Shown: positions 8,735 through 17,635 of the stretch, piece by piece
Numbering within the stretch: position 1 is the stretch's first letter
Layout of the letters: each line of letters opens with the position of its first letter
Assembly (NCBI RefSeq): GCF_005222815.1
Contig: NZ_STGB01000005.1
Span: 992,001 to 1,056,000, forward strand
Direction: 5' to 3'
From: Roseomonas sp. AR75
Lineage (GTDB): Bacteria; Pseudomonadota; Alphaproteobacteria; Acetobacterales; Acetobacteraceae
Length of the DNA: 64,000 nt
The notes under the pieces: model-generated
The model's database searches: none
Told to the model about the DNA's origin: nothing
The model's input: the letters and a program-made list of their open reading frames with translations, nothing else
Position numbers and translations under genes: made by a program

Positions 8735-11700
8735 TTATGCGATCACGAAGTCCGTCGCCGCCAGCGTCGGCTTGGTGGTGAGCGTCGCAATCGTCACCGC
8801 GGCGCCCGCGCCGGTGCCGTCCGCATCCCAGGCCAGAACGCCACTCGCCTTGGTGTAGACGAACTGGCCGAGCGCCGCGCCCGGCGCGTTGTTCGCGAAG
8901 CGAGAGGCGTCCAGGGCGCCCACCGGCAGCCCCCCGAAGCCCGCGGAAGCGAAGGCCAGCAGGTCGTCGCCGGGGCGGAAATCCGTCACCGCATCGCCGC
9001 CTTCGTTCGGCGTCAGCCACAGGAACCGGTCGAAGCCGCCGCCGCCCGTCAGCGTATCCGCGCCCACGCCGCCCTCGATGGTGTCGGCGCCCTGCCCGCC
9101 CGAGATCCGGTCAGCCTCGCCGAGGCCCCGCAACAGGTTCGCCCCGCCATTGCCGGTCAGGACATTCGCCAGCGCGTTGCCTGTTGCCGCCAGGTCCGTG
9201 CTGGCCAGCAGCGTCAGGTTCTCCAAGGTGGGCGTCAGCGTGTAGCTGATGCTGCTCAGCACAGTGTCGATGCCGGCGCCGACCAGCTCGATGATCTGGT
9301 CGAGGTCGCCGATCAGGTAGGTGTCGTCGCCGTTGCCGCCATCGAGCCGGTCCACGCCCTCGCCGCCCACCAGGCTGTCCGCGCCCTCGCCGCCCTGCAG
9401 CGTGTCGTTGCCTTGCCCGCCGGACAGCGTGTCGTTGCCGTCATAGCCGAGCAGGCGGTTGCCGCCGGCATTGCCGACGATGAGGTTGTTCGCGGCATTG
9501 CCGTCGCCACGCGCATTCGCGGTGCCGTTGAAGCGCAGTTCCTCGATATGCTCGGACAGCGCGAAGGTGGCATTGAGGATGACCACGTCGTAGCCGCCAT
9601 TCTCCTCCTCGATCAGCGTGTCGGTCGCGTCGGGCAGATAGAGGTCGTTGCCGCCGCCGCCGATCAGCGTGTCGGCCCGTCCGGCGCCGATCAGCGTATT
9701 CGCGGCGCCGTTGCCCGTGATGACGTTGTTGAGATTGTTGCCGGTGCCGTTGATCGACGCATCGCCGAGCAGCACCAGATTGTCCAGATGCGCGCCGAGC
9801 GTCCAGGTGAGTGTGGCGAAGACGGTGTCGATGCCGGCATCGCGGGCCTCCAGCGTCTTGTCCGCTGCGTCGTCCACCACGTAGCTGTCGTTGCCCGCCG
9901 CGCCGACCAGGCTGTCCGCGCCGGGCCCGCCGATCAGCGAATCGTCACCGCTCCCGCCGGCCAGCGTGTCGTTCTCGCTGCCACCATCGAGCGTATCGTT
10001 GCCGTCGCCGCCGAGCAGCCGGTCGGCGCCGGCGAGGCCACGCACGTCATCATTGCCGCCGAGCGCGTCGATGGTGTCGGCAACACCGCTGCCTTCCAGC
10101 ACGTTATCGCCTTCGGTCGGCACGGTGCTCGTGGCCGCAAGGACCGTATCGGCGAATTCCAGGAACTCGACACCGGAGACGGTGTCGGCCCCTTCCGGCT
10201 GACCCGCACGCAGGTCCACCACGGTGAACAGCCCGCCGCCGAGATCGGTGATCGCGAAATCCGCCGCGTCGCCGTCGAACACAGCGGTGTCGTTGCCCGC
10301 GCCGCCGTCGAGACTGTCATTCCCCCATTGCCCGGCCAGCGTGTCGTCGCCCTCGCGGCCTTCCAGCACGTCGTTGCCCTCGGCGCCCGAGAGGCTGTTG
10401 CCGATGCCGGAGCCGCGCAGCGTATCGCCTACGGCGCTGCCGATGGCGTGCTCGATGCTGACGAGCGTGTCGTTGTCGCCGGCGAAGTCGATGGCAGTGC
10501 CGGCCTGCAGGTCGAGCAGCACGCCCTGCAGCGGCGCGCGGTCGCCCGCCGCATTGATCGTGTATTGCTGGGCGTCCGGCGCGAAGCCGAGCACGTAGCT
10601 GACCGTGTCCTGCCCCGTGCCACCGTCCACGCTGTCGGCACCCGCGCCGGGTCCGATCATGTTGTCGCCGGCATCGCCGAACACGGTGTCGTCGCCGAAG
10701 CCCAGCGACACGCCCTCGAAGCCGAGGATCGTGTCGGCACCGCCGCCGGCATCCGTGGCGCGCTGCGTCGCCAGGTTCACCAGCACGCCCGACATATCCG
10801 TCGCGCCATAGGCAACGATGTCGAAGCCGCCGCCGGCATCCACGCTGTCGGCGCCCTCGGAAGGCGAAATCCAATCACCCTCGCCGGTGCCGGTGATCGT
10901 GTCGGCGAAGTTGCCGAACATGTTCGCGCCGTGGATGTCCACCAGCGTGTCGGTGTCGCCGAAGCGATCGACGACGCTGCCGGAGGCGAGGTCGATCGAC
11001 ATGCCCGCGACCTGGTCGGCGTAGTCGGCGACGACGAAGGCACCGGGGATGCCGATCAGCAGGTCGTCGCCCGCGCTGCCGCGCAGCAGGCTTGCCGCGC
11101 GGCCGCGCTGCTCCACGCCGGTCAACGTGTCGGCGCCCGAGCCGCCGATCACGTTCTCGATGGAGACGAGCGTGTCGGCGCCCCCTTCGCCGTCCTGCGC
11201 GGTGCCGGCGGTCAGGTCCACCTCCACGCCCAGCGTGGCGTTGCTGTACTCGACATAGTCGCTGCCGGCGCCGCCAATGAAGGTGTCGTTGCCGCCGCGG
11301 CCGTTGAACCGGTTGTTTTCCGCGCCGCCGAGGATGGAATCGCCGAGCGACGTGCCGGTGATCCGCTCGATGCTGGCGACGATGTCGGTGGTGCCCCAGG
11401 GATCGCGGACGGTCCCGGCAACCAGGTCGGCGATGATGCCGATCGGCACCGGCGGGGCGACGATCGTCCCCCCCGTCGAGAGCGAGAAATAGCTGACGCG
11501 ATCCTGCCCGCCCCCACCGTGGATCGTGTCGGCGCCGCTGTAGGGCTCGAACGTCTCGGCGACGTCGCTGCCGCGGATGCTGTCGCCGCCCGAGGTCGCG
11601 CGGACCAGCTCGAAGCCCGCGACGCTGTCGGCGCCGCCATCGCCATCGGCGCTGACGATGCCGGTCGCCAGGTCCACGACGACCGGGCCGGGGGAGTTGC

Positions 11701-13855
11701 TGTAGTCCAGGTTGTCGAAGGTGCCGCCGCGGCCGTCCAACGTGTCGTTGCCGCCGCGGCCGCGGATGCGGTCGTTGAAGTCGCTGCCGAGGATGACGTC
11801 GTTGAAATTCGTGCCGCGGACCCAGGTGATGTTGATCAGACGGTCCTGGCTGCCGAAACCGTCATTGGAGACGACGCCGCTGATCAGATCGACGTTGATG
11901 CCTTGGGTGACGCCGCCGACGAGATAGTCCGCGAGGATCGATGTGCTGGGGGTGGAGGGGCCGATGATGGTATCGGCGCCCGCAAGCCCGCGGATCTGGA
12001 TGCCGACATTGGTGTCCACCGACGCCACCTCGATCCGGTCGTTGCCGGAGGTGGCGTCCAACGCGTCGATGCCGGAGAGCGTATCGGCCCCCAGCGCGCT
12101 GATGACGGTGGCGTTCTGGCCGTCCGTGCCGCTGCCGATCGTCGCCGTGATCGGCCCGGTATCGCCGTTGTAGCTGCCGGTGTCGAAGCCGGCGCCGCCG
12201 AAGACGCGGTCATTGCCGTCGCCCGGGCGGAGGAAGTCGTCGCCCGCGCCGCCATCCAGCGTATCGGCACCTGCGCCGCCGATCAGCGAATCGTTGCCGG
12301 CGCCGCCGACGATGCTGTCGGCATCGTCGAGGCCGAAGAGCGAATCATTGCCATCGCCACCGTCCAGCGTGTCCTGGCCGGCATCCGCTTGCAGCGTGTC
12401 GTTGCCCGCCTCGCCAGCCAGGCTGTCGTCGCCCGCCATCGCCCAGAGCGAATCGTTCCCCGCGCCGCCGCCCATCGTGTCGTTGCCGCTGCCGCCCTGG
12501 AGCGTGTTGTTCAGGCCGTCGCCCTGCAGGCTGTCAGCCCCCTCGGTGCCGAGCAGGCGCTCGATGCCGCTGACGGTGTCCGTCTCGCCGTTCTGGGCGA
12601 CGACGAGGCCGGTCTCCAGATTGGCGACGATCGAATCGATGCCGGTGATGAAGGCGTAGTTCAGCGTGTCGTTGCCCGGCCCGCCCTCCACGACGTCCCA
12701 TCCGGTGCCCGGCGAGAGGAAGTCGTTGCCCGCGCCGCCATCCAGCGTGTCGTTGCCGGCATTGCCCGAGAAGGAGTTGTCCTCGGCATTGCCGAGGATG
12801 CTGTCCGCCCCTTCCGCGCCCGAGGCATTCTCGATGCCGACCAGCGTGTCGGCGTCGCCGTCATTGTCGATGGCCAGGCCGGCGACGAGGTCGATCACGG
12901 TGCCGCCCGGGCCGAAATAGGTGACGTTGTCGCGCCCCGGTCCTCCGTTCACGCTGTCGGCGCCGTCGCCCGGCTGGAGGTTGTCGTTGCCCTCGCCGCC
13001 ATCCAGCGTGTCGTTCCCGGCATCGCCCGGGAAGGCGTTGGCGTCTGCCAGGAAGTCGTTGCCCGCGCCGCCGACGAGAGAATCGTCCCCGAGCATGCCG
13101 TAGAGGCTGTCGTTGAAGGGGCTGCCCGACATCGTGTCGGCGCTGTCGCTGCCCTGGATCGAACCTGCTGCGCCTGCAAACTCGCCGGGCAGGAAGCTGG
13201 CGATGGTGAGCGCCTGGTTGGTGATGGTGTCCACGAAGGCGGCGAAATCTGTCGTGTCGAGCACGCCGTCGCGGTCGAAATCGAGCACGAACCAGCCATC
13301 GCCGCCGGATTTCGGCACCCAGTAGCCGAGGATCGCGCCGGCCGTCGCGCCGCCCGGCAGCAACAGCCCCGCCGTCAGGCTGACCTGGGCCGAGAGGCCG
13401 CCGCCGTACCAGTAGAAGGGGAGCGTGTTCCCGGCGAAGCCGGCCTCGAAGCGCAGGCGGTCGCCTTCGCCGGCGTCGAAGCCACCGATGCTGTCCATCC
13501 CGCCCAGCGAAGACCCGCCGATATCGGCATAGAGGTTGATGGTGTCGGCGCCCGCGGCGCCATAGATGGTGTCGGCTCCGGCGGCGCCTTCCAGGTAGTC
13601 ATCGCCCTCGCCGCCGAAGAGGTATTGGCCGTTGTCGCTGCCGAACAGCGAATCATTGCCGGTGCCGCCATCCAGCGTGCTGTTCGCGCTGAAGGAGCTT
13701 TGCAGCAGGTCGTTGCCGCCGGCGCCGAACAGATTGTCCGCGCCCGACGGGCCGCCATAGATCTCGTCATCCGCGCCACTCGCGAGTTGTCCACCCGCGG
13801 TATTGACGAGGTCGGTGATGGTGTCCGCGCCGGGAGAGCCGAAGATGATCGCCAT
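8735..13855 (-). CDS. Giant RTX (hemolysin-type calcium-binding repeat) protein
   Basis: A 1706-residue, acidic protein dominated by nonapeptide repeats of the form GGxGNDxLx that fold into calcium-bound beta-rolls. Residues 1-130 are repeats. About 130-250 is a different region containing DFDRDGVLDTTDF, which matches a dockerin/EF-hand-like calcium loop. The rest alternates repeats with spacers of the type ...DTLVGIENAxGxxGADS and, near the end, three copies of a module with TLxxxLENLxLLxS. The C-terminus (FDRFLWLTPNEGG...DFRPGDDLLAF) looks like an RTX secretion domain, and there is no N-terminal signal, so type I secretion is expected. No ABC exporter, membrane-fusion or TolC-like gene is in the window. 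The start has an AGGA site. The pdxY gene lies upstream on the same strand. Confidence 0.9.
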   Translation of the reverse strand: MAIIFGSPGADTITDLVNTAGGQLASGADDEIYGGPSGADNLFGAGGNDLLQSSFSANSTLDGGTGNDSLFGSDNGQYLFGGEGDDYLEGAAGADTIYGAAGADTINLYADIGGSSLGGMDSIGGFDAGEGDRLRFEAGFAGNTLPFYWYGGGLSAQVSLTAGLLLPGGATAGAILGYWVPKSGGDGWFVLDFDRDGVLDTTDFAAFVDTITNQALTIASFLPGEFAGAAGSIQGSDSADTMSGSPFNDSLYGMLGDDSLVGGAGNDFLADANAFPGDAGNDTLDGGEGNDNLQPGDGADSVNGGPGRDNVTYFGPGGTVIDLVAGLAIDNDGDADTLVGIENASGAEGADSILGNAEDNSFSGNAGNDTLDGGAGNDFLSPGTGWDVVEGGPGNDTLNYAFITGIDSIVANLETGLVVAQNGETDTVSGIERLLGTEGADSLQGDGLNNTLQGGSGNDTMGGGAGNDSLWAMAGDDSLAGEAGNDTLQADAGQDTLDGGDGNDSLFGLDDADSIVGGAGNDSLIGGAGADTLDGGAGDDFLRPGDGNDRVFGGAGFDTGSYNGDTGPITATIGSGTDGQNATVISALGADTLSGIDALDATSGNDRIEVASVDTNVGIQIRGLAGADTIIGPSTPSTSILADYLVGGVTQGINVDLISGVVSNDGFGSQDRLINITWVRGTNFNDVILGSDFNDRIRGRGGNDTLDGRGGTFDNLDYSNSPGPVVVDLATGIVSADGDGGADSVAGFELVRATSGGDSIRGSDVAETFEPYSGADTIHGGGGQDRVSYFSLSTGGTIVAPPVPIGIIADLVAGTVRDPWGTTDIVASIERITGTSLGDSILGGAENNRFNGRGGNDTFIGGAGSDYVEYSNATLGVEVDLTAGTAQDGEGGADTLVSIENVIGGSGADTLTGVEQRGRAASLLRGSAGDDLLIGIPGAFVVADYADQVAGMSIDLASGSVVDRFGDTDTLVDIHGANMFGNFADTITGTGEGDWISPSEGADSVDAGGGFDIVAYGATDMSGVLVNLATQRATDAGGGADTILGFEGVSLGFGDDTVFGDAGDNMIGPGAGADSVDGGTGQDTVSYVLGFAPDAQQYTINAAGDRAPLQGVLLDLQAGTAIDFAGDNDTLVSIEHAIGSAVGDTLRGSGIGNSLSGAEGNDVLEGREGDDTLAGQWGNDSLDGGAGNDTAVFDGDAADFAITDLGGGLFTVVDLRAGQPEGADTVSGVEFLEFADTVLAATSTVPTEGDNVLEGSGVADTIDALGGNDDVRGLAGADRLLGGDGNDTLDGGSENDTLAGGSGDDSLIGGPGADSLVGAAGNDSYVVDDAADKTLEARDAGIDTVFATLTWTLGAHLDNLVLLGDASINGTGNNLNNVITGNGAANTLIGAGRADTLIGGGGNDLYLPDATDTLIEEENGGYDVVILNATFALSEHIEELRFNGTANARGDGNAANNLIVGNAGGNRLLGYDGNDTLSGGQGNDTLQGGEGADSLVGGEGVDRLDGGNGDDTYLIGDLDQIIELVGAGIDTVLSSISYTLTPTLENLTLLASTDLAATGNALANVLTGNGGANLLRGLGEADRISGGQGADTIEGGVGADTLTGGGGFDRFLWLTPNEGGDAVTDFRPGDDLLAFASAGFGGLPVGALDASRFANNAPGAALGQFVYTKASGVLAWDADGTGAGAAVTIATLTTKPTLAATDFVIA

Positions 13856-13963
13856 GGCACCGATCCTGCTTCGTTACGAACTCTCCTTGGACCACGGTTG
13901 GCAAGATTTCTCAACGCGCTGCGGGTTGCAGAACGTTTCGACACCCAATCCGTGATTGCAACG

Positions 13964-14851
13964 TCAGCAGCGTTCGGCGCGGAACACCCGGCTCGGCGTG
14001 ACGAATTCCTCCTGCGCCGCCACCGTCAGGATCTCGCGCGAGCCCGCCTCCGCCGTCCGCCGCAGCAGACCGTAGATCGAGGAGGCGGCGGCCGAGACCG
14101 CGACACGCGCCTCGCCCCAGCGCAGGCGGTGGAACAGGAACAGCGCCGCGATGGCATCGCCCGCCCCGTTCACCGAGAGCGGCAGCATCGGCGTGCGCAG
14201 GCGCCAGTATTCGCCGCCCTCCCCGGCCAGCAACTCGATCGCGCCCTCCGGCGTCTCCTCGGTGCGGAGCGAGGTCACCAGCACGCAGCGCGGCCCGGTG
14301 GCCTGCAGCGCGGCGATGGCGGCCTTTGCATCGGCCAGGCTGCGCACCTCCCTGCCCGTCAGCCATTCCAGCTCGAACTGGTTGGGCGTGATGATCTCGG
14401 CGGCAGGCACGGCCCGGTCGCGCATGAATTCCGGGATGCCCGGCCGCACGAAGACGCCGCGGCCGACATCGCCGATCACCGGGTCGCAGCAATACATCGC
14501 GTCGGGGTTCGCCGCCTTCACGCGCTGCGCCGCGGCCAGGATCGCCTCGCCGATCTCGGCCGCACCCATGTAGCCCGACAGCACCGCGTCGCAGCGCGGC
14601 AGCGCGCCGCGCTCGGCAATGCCCTCGACCAGCTCGTGGATCAGCTCGGCGCCGAAGACGCTGCCGCGCCAGGCGCCGTAGCCGGTATGGTTGGAGAACT
14701 GCACCGTGTTCACCGCCCAGACCTCGGCGCCCAGGCGCTGCAGCGGGAAGACCGCGCTGGCATTGCCGACATGGCCGTAGCTGACCCAGGACTGGATCGA
14801 AAGAATATTGAGCGGACGCCCCGCGTCCGAGGGCGAAGTCGCCTGGTTCAC
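13964..14851 (-). CDS. pdxY: Pyridoxal/pyridoxine kinase PdxY
   Basis: A 295-residue ribokinase-fold enzyme that phosphorylates pyridoxal in vitamin B6 salvage. The N-terminus contains NILSIQSWVSYGHVGN, the typical PdxY opening. YGAWRGSVFG, CDPVIGD and ITPNQFELEWLTG are family motifs, and NGAGDAIAALF holds the catalytic aspartate region (usual form GTGD). I chose the GTG at 14851, with AGGG upstream, because no ATG lies between it and the first conserved residues; the exact start is therefore uncertain. The 108 bases to the RTX gene contain no gene. The family assignment is firm. Confidence 0.9.
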   Translation of the reverse strand: MNQATSPSDAGRPLNILSIQSWVSYGHVGNASAVFPLQRLGAEVWAVNTVQFSNHTGYGAWRGSVFGAELIHELVEGIAERGALPRCDAVLSGYMGAAEIGEAILAAAQRVKAANPDAMYCCDPVIGDVGRGVFVRPGIPEFMRDRAVPAAEIITPNQFELEWLTGREVRSLADAKAAIAALQATGPRCVLVTSLRTEETPEGAIELLAGEGGEYWRLRTPMLPLSVNGAGDAIAALFLFHRLRWGEARVAVSAAASSIYGLLRRTAEAGSREILTVAAQEEFVTPSRVFRAERC

Positions 14852-15002
14852 GCGCCGCAATCCCTGGCTGGAAGGCGGCCGGACGCTAGGCCCGGGGGTG
14901 CGGCCGGGCAACCCGGTTGCGCGCCGCGCCCCCCTCCCCTATACGCCCCGCTCCCGTGCCTGCCGGTCGCCGTCGGCGGGCCCATTTTGCGTGAGCGCCG
15001 CC

Positions 15003-15227
15003 ATGAAGCCCGACATCCACCCCGAGTATCACGAGATCACCGTCACCATGACCGACGGCAGCTCGTTCAAGACCCGGTCCTGCTACGGCAAGGAAGGCGA
15101 CACGCTGCGGCTCGACATTGACCCGAAGTCGCATCCGGCCTGGACCGGCCAGCAGCGCGTGGTGGACACCGGCGGCCAGATCGCCAAGTTCAACAAGCGC
15201 TTCGCCGGCATCGGCGTGAAGAAGTAG
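15003..15227 (+). CDS. rpmE: 50S ribosomal protein L31
   Basis: A 74-residue ribosomal protein starting MKPDIHPEYHEITVTMTDG and ending FNKRFAGIGVKK, as in alphaproteobacterial L31. It has one cysteine and no CxxC zinc pair, so it is the zinc-independent form. It belongs to the large subunit and helps bridge to the small subunit. The ATG at 15003 lies in a weak ribosome site context. Divergent from pdxY. An inverted repeat, GCCCCC-TTGAACC-GGGGGC (15248-15266), follows and could act as its terminator. Confidence 0.95.
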   Translation: MKPDIHPEYHEITVTMTDGSSFKTRSCYGKEGDTLRLDIDPKSHPAWTGQQRVVDTGGQIAKFNKRFAGIGVKK

Positions 15228-15247
15228 GGCCAGGCAGGCCCTTCTCC

Positions 15248-15266
15248 GCCCCCTTGAACCGGGGGC
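15248..15266 (+). terminator. Possible terminator hairpin after rpmE
   Basis: GCCCCC / GGGGGC with loop TTGAACC, 21 bases after the rpmE stop. There is no T-run. The included CTTGAA also resembles a heat-shock -35 box for the small heat-shock gene downstream, but I see no convincing -10, so neither role is firm. Confidence 0.3.
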
Positions 15267-15403
15267 TCCCGCGTCACAACTGATGGCAGCCGGATGCGCC
15301 CGATCGGGGCGTCCGGCGTGGACCGGAAGGCTCGCCCGTTCTCGGGGGGCCGCAGAACCCGGTTCGCAACGCCATCGAGCTTGCTGATCGAGGAGCTCTC
15401 GTC

Positions 15404-15880
15404 ATGAATGCTTTCGACGTTTCCCCGCTGATGCGTGCCGCCATCGGCTTCGACCGCATGGCCCGCCTGGTCGAGACGGCCCGTGCCGCCTCCGAAGGCC
15501 CCGCCTACCCCCCCTACAACATCGAGAAGACCGCCGAGGACGCCTATGTCCTGACCATGGCGGTGGCCGGCTTCGGCCCGAACGACATCGAGCTGACGGT
15601 GCATGAGAACACGCTGACGATTGCCGGCAAGGCGCCGCAGCCTGCGCCGGACAATGGCCGCGTGCTGTATCGCGGCATCGCCGGCCGCGCCTTCGAGCGT
15701 CGCTTCGTGCTGGCCGACCACATCGTGGTGGATGGCGCGAGCCTGGAGAACGGCCTGCTCAACGTGGCGCTGAAGCGCGTGGTGCCGGAGGCGCTGAAGC
15801 CCCGCCGCATCGCGATCCAGGGCGCCGCGCCCCGGGCGATCGAGGCGAACGAGCAGGTGGAGACCGCGCAGGCCGCGTAA
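15404..15880 (+). CDS. Small heat-shock protein (Hsp20/alpha-crystallin family)
   Basis: A 158-residue small heat-shock protein that holds unfolding proteins in a refoldable state. The alpha-crystallin domain runs from about residue 40 to 140 and contains YVLTMAVAGFGPNDIELTV, ENTLTIAGK and FERRFVLADHI, with RRIAI near the C-terminus as the I-x-I-type tail. The start follows GAGGAG by several bases. The gene stands alone, is followed by a strong terminator, and is probably heat-inducible as most relatives are; no firm heat-shock promoter was found. Confidence 0.93.
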   Translation: MNAFDVSPLMRAAIGFDRMARLVETARAASEGPAYPPYNIEKTAEDAYVLTMAVAGFGPNDIELTVHENTLTIAGKAPQPAPDNGRVLYRGIAGRAFERRFVLADHIVVDGASLENGLLNVALKRVVPEALKPRRIAIQGAAPRAIEANEQVETAQAA

Positions 15881-15905
15881 GCGCGCCTGATCGGTCCTGA
15901 ACGAG

Positions 15906-15935
15906 AGCCGGCGGAGCGATCCGCCGGCTTTTTTT
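15906..15935 (+). terminator. Rho-independent terminator after the small heat-shock gene
   Basis: Stem GCCGGCGGA / TCCGCCGGC with loop GCGA, followed by seven T. It lies 26 bases after the stop codon. This is the clearest intrinsic terminator in the window. Confidence 0.9.
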
Positions 15936-15964
15936 GTGCGCAAAGACGGATGCTCCCTCCCCGG

Positions 15965-16040
15965 CCCTCCCCCGCAGTACGGCGGAGGGAGAAGCAGGGA
16001 TCCCGCACCACCGAGCCCTCCCCCGCAGTGCGGGGGAGGG
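15965..16040. repeat. Two copies of a G+C-rich palindromic repeat
   Basis: CCCTCCCCCGC at 15965-15975 pairs with CGGCGGAGGG (imperfect) and CCCTCCCCCGC at 16016-16026 pairs with GCGGGGGAGGG at 16030-16040, starting 51 bases apart. The same palindrome occurs at 52755, 52801 and 62019, with a degenerate relative at 17547. It lies in the gap between the heat-shock gene and the DUF559 gene. Function unknown; it behaves like a REP-type interspersed element. Confidence 0.8.
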
Positions 16041-16066
16041 TTGGGAGGGGGAATTCCTCGCACGGC

Positions 16067-16393
16067 TCAGCCAAGCCGTTCCCGAACGTGGCGGCAGATG
16101 TCTGCGACCACACCCTCCACATTCTGCAGTACCGCGTTGTTCCAGTATCGCAGCACCAGCCAGCCTGCCGTCGAGAGCGCCGCGTCGCGCCGCGCATCCG
16201 CGGCGCCGCCATGCTGACCGCTGTCCACCTCCACGGCCAGCAACGCCTCGACGCAGGCGAAGTCCAGCACGTAGGGAGGCACCGGATGCTGCCGCCGGAA
16301 CCGAGCGCCGAACGCTTGCCGGCGCAACGCCGTCCAGAGCTTGGCCTCCGCGTCGGTGCTCCCTCCACGCAGACGACGCGCCCACGTGATCAG
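16067..16393 (-). CDS. DUF559 endonuclease-fold protein, start codon unclear
   Basis: A protein of about 108 residues matching the DUF559 family of small restriction-endonuclease-like proteins. Typical segments are TDAEAKLWTALR at the N-terminus, FRRQHPVPPYVLDFACVEA, EVDSGQHGG and GWLVLRYWNNAVLQN. The aspartate, the E-x-D and the Q-x-x-G segments are in the expected order, so the active-site core looks intact. The family's N-terminal part extends upstream of the only conventional start (TTG at 16327), and the frame has no ATG or GTG back to a TAG just before 16405. I extended it to a CTG at 16393, which is a guess. The gene may use a rare start or may have lost its start. It follows the DUF1192 gene by about 35 bases on the same strand. 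Confidence 0.6.
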   Translation of the reverse strand: MITWARRLRGGSTDAEAKLWTALRRQAFGARFRRQHPVPPYVLDFACVEALLAVEVDSGQHGGAADARRDAALSTAGWLVLRYWNNAVLQNVEGVVADICRHVRERLG

Positions 16394-16428
16394 GCCCCGC
16401 GGTGTCCAGCCCTATCCGTCCGCCCCGC

Positions 16429-16617
16429 TCACCCCGGCTTGCGAAAGAACAGGTCCGCCGCGGCCTTGCTTGCCTCCCGCTTGCCGATCTCGCGCTCCGC
16501 CCGCGCGATCTCCTCCCGCAGTTCGCCGATATAGGCACGCAGCTCGTCCACGTCCCAGCGCTCGATCACCGGCGGCTGGAAGCGGTTGCGCGGGCGCGGG
16601 CCCTCGGGTTCGTCCAT
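16429..16617 (-). CDS. DUF1192 family small protein
   Basis: A 62-residue protein matching the alphaproteobacterial DUF1192 family. It has a basic, proline-rich N-terminus (PRPRNRFQPPV), then VDELRAYIGELREEIARAE, a short coiled-coil helix, and ends ADLFFRKPG. Function is not known for the family. Start ATG at 16617; the ribosome site is GAGGGAGATAG. It is divergent from trcR. Confidence 0.85.
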   Translation of the reverse strand: MDEPEGPRPRNRFQPPVIERWDVDELRAYIGELREEIARAEREIGKREASKAAADLFFRKPG

Positions 16618-16775
16618 ATGCTATCTCCCTCGCATCCTTGGGCTTTGACCCGGTAACGGACGGTCCTTATATCCCACGCAGACGAGGCGGGGGCGCCTCG
16701 GCGGGCGTCCGGCTCGCCCGCGGCCCGGCCATGCCCCGACAACCCCGCCGAGGCCAGAAAGCGAAGACGCGACCC

Positions 16776-17345
16776 ATGAAGACGCCGCTGATGCCGAAGG
16801 CCACCGCCGTGTGGCTGATCGACAAGACCTCCCTCTCCTTCGACCAGATCGCGGATTTCGTCGGCATGCACCCGCTGGAAGTGCAGGCCATTGCCGACGG
16901 CGAAGTGGCGCAGGGCATCGTCGGCTACGATCCCGTCGCCAACGGCCAGCTCGCGCGCGAGGAGATCGGCAAGGCCGAGGCCGACCCCTCCTACCGCCTG
17001 CAGCTGCTGGAAAGCGCCATCCCGCTGCCGAAGGCCCGCGGCAAGGGCGCGCGCTACATCCCCGTGGCCAAGCGCAACGAGCGGCCGGACGCGATTGCCT
17101 GGCTGCTGCGCAACTTCCCCCAGCTTTCGGACCCGCAGATCGTCAAGCTGCTCGCCACCACCAAGGAGACGATCCAGAAGGTGCGCGACAAGACCCACCC
17201 GAACACCGCGAACATCAAGCCGCGGGATCCGGTGACGCTCGGCCTCTGCACCCAGACTGCGCTGAACGAGGCGGTGGCGGCGGCCAACCTGCGCACCGGC
17301 GCGACCAACACCACCCCCATCATGTCGGCGGACGACGCCGCCTGA
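16776..17345 (+). CDS. trcR: Cell-cycle transcriptional regulator TrcR (DUF1013)
   Basis: A 189-residue DNA-binding protein of the DUF1013/TrcR family, found almost only in Alphaproteobacteria, where it is linked to transcription and the cell cycle. The conserved N-terminus is PLMPKATAVWLIDKTSLSFD, followed by GMHPLEVQAIADGEVAQGI, the helix-turn-helix-like part, and later LLRNFPQLSDPQIVKLL and TTKETIQKVRDKTHPN, a second one. I chose 16776, since relatives start a few residues before PLMPKATAVWL; an in-frame ATG at 16731 would add 15 residues. Neither has a strong ribosome site. The gene is monocistronic. Confidence 0.9.
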   Translation: MKTPLMPKATAVWLIDKTSLSFDQIADFVGMHPLEVQAIADGEVAQGIVGYDPVANGQLAREEIGKAEADPSYRLQLLESAIPLPKARGKGARYIPVAKRNERPDAIAWLLRNFPQLSDPQIVKLLATTKETIQKVRDKTHPNTANIKPRDPVTLGLCTQTALNEAVAAANLRTGATNTTPIMSADDAA

Positions 17346-17361
17346 CGGCGGCGCCTTTTGT

Positions 17362-17440
17362 TGCCCTCAGGCGCCGGGCGCGGCCTCCGGCCGCTTGATA
17401 TTGCTGCCCTCAGGCGCCGGGCGCGGCCTCCGGCCGCTTG
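17362..17440. repeat. 36-base direct repeat, two identical copies
   Basis: Positions 17362-17397 and 17405-17440 are identical (both begin TGCCCTCAGG and end GGCCGCTTG), separated by seven bases (ATATTGC), a 43-base period. The inner part GGCGCCGGGCGCGGCC is itself partly self-complementary. It follows the trcR stop codon closely, so it may affect transcript ends. Origin unknown. Confidence 0.85.
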
Positions 17441-17546
17441 GCTTGCGCGCAGGCCGCTGGCGTGCCGAGCGACACTGACAGGTGGTGCGCGGGCCGCATT
17501 CGCGGCCTCGGCGCGCAGGCGCGCCGCCAGACCCATCGGGGTCAAG

Positions 17547-17592
17547 GCCCTCTCCACCCGCAGCGGGGGGAGAGGGTTGGGTGAGGGGGGCG
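17547..17592. repeat. Degenerate copy of the G+C palindromic repeat
   Basis: CCCTCTCC (17548-17555) pairs with GGAGAGGG (17569-17576) around a G-rich core, and is followed by TTGGGTGAGGGGGGC. This tail resembles the TTGGGGTGGGGGC found after the copy at 52801. Confidence 0.6.
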
Positions 17593-17635
17593 TCGGCGTC
17601 ACGGAACCGCGCCCCGCCAGAACGCCCCCGACAAA

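Noticed and set aside
8315..15121. A very long open frame on the plus strand opposite the giant RTX gene
   Set aside because: It mirrors the minus-strand RTX repeats; high G+C removes stops from the opposite strand. Its composition is repetitive Val/Ala/Arg/Gln without a domain, while the minus strand gives clear RTX repeats.
15248..15275. Heat-shock promoter for the small heat-shock gene based on CTTGAA
   Set aside because: No matching -10 box at the proper spacing, and the same bases form the loop of a hairpin after rpmE.
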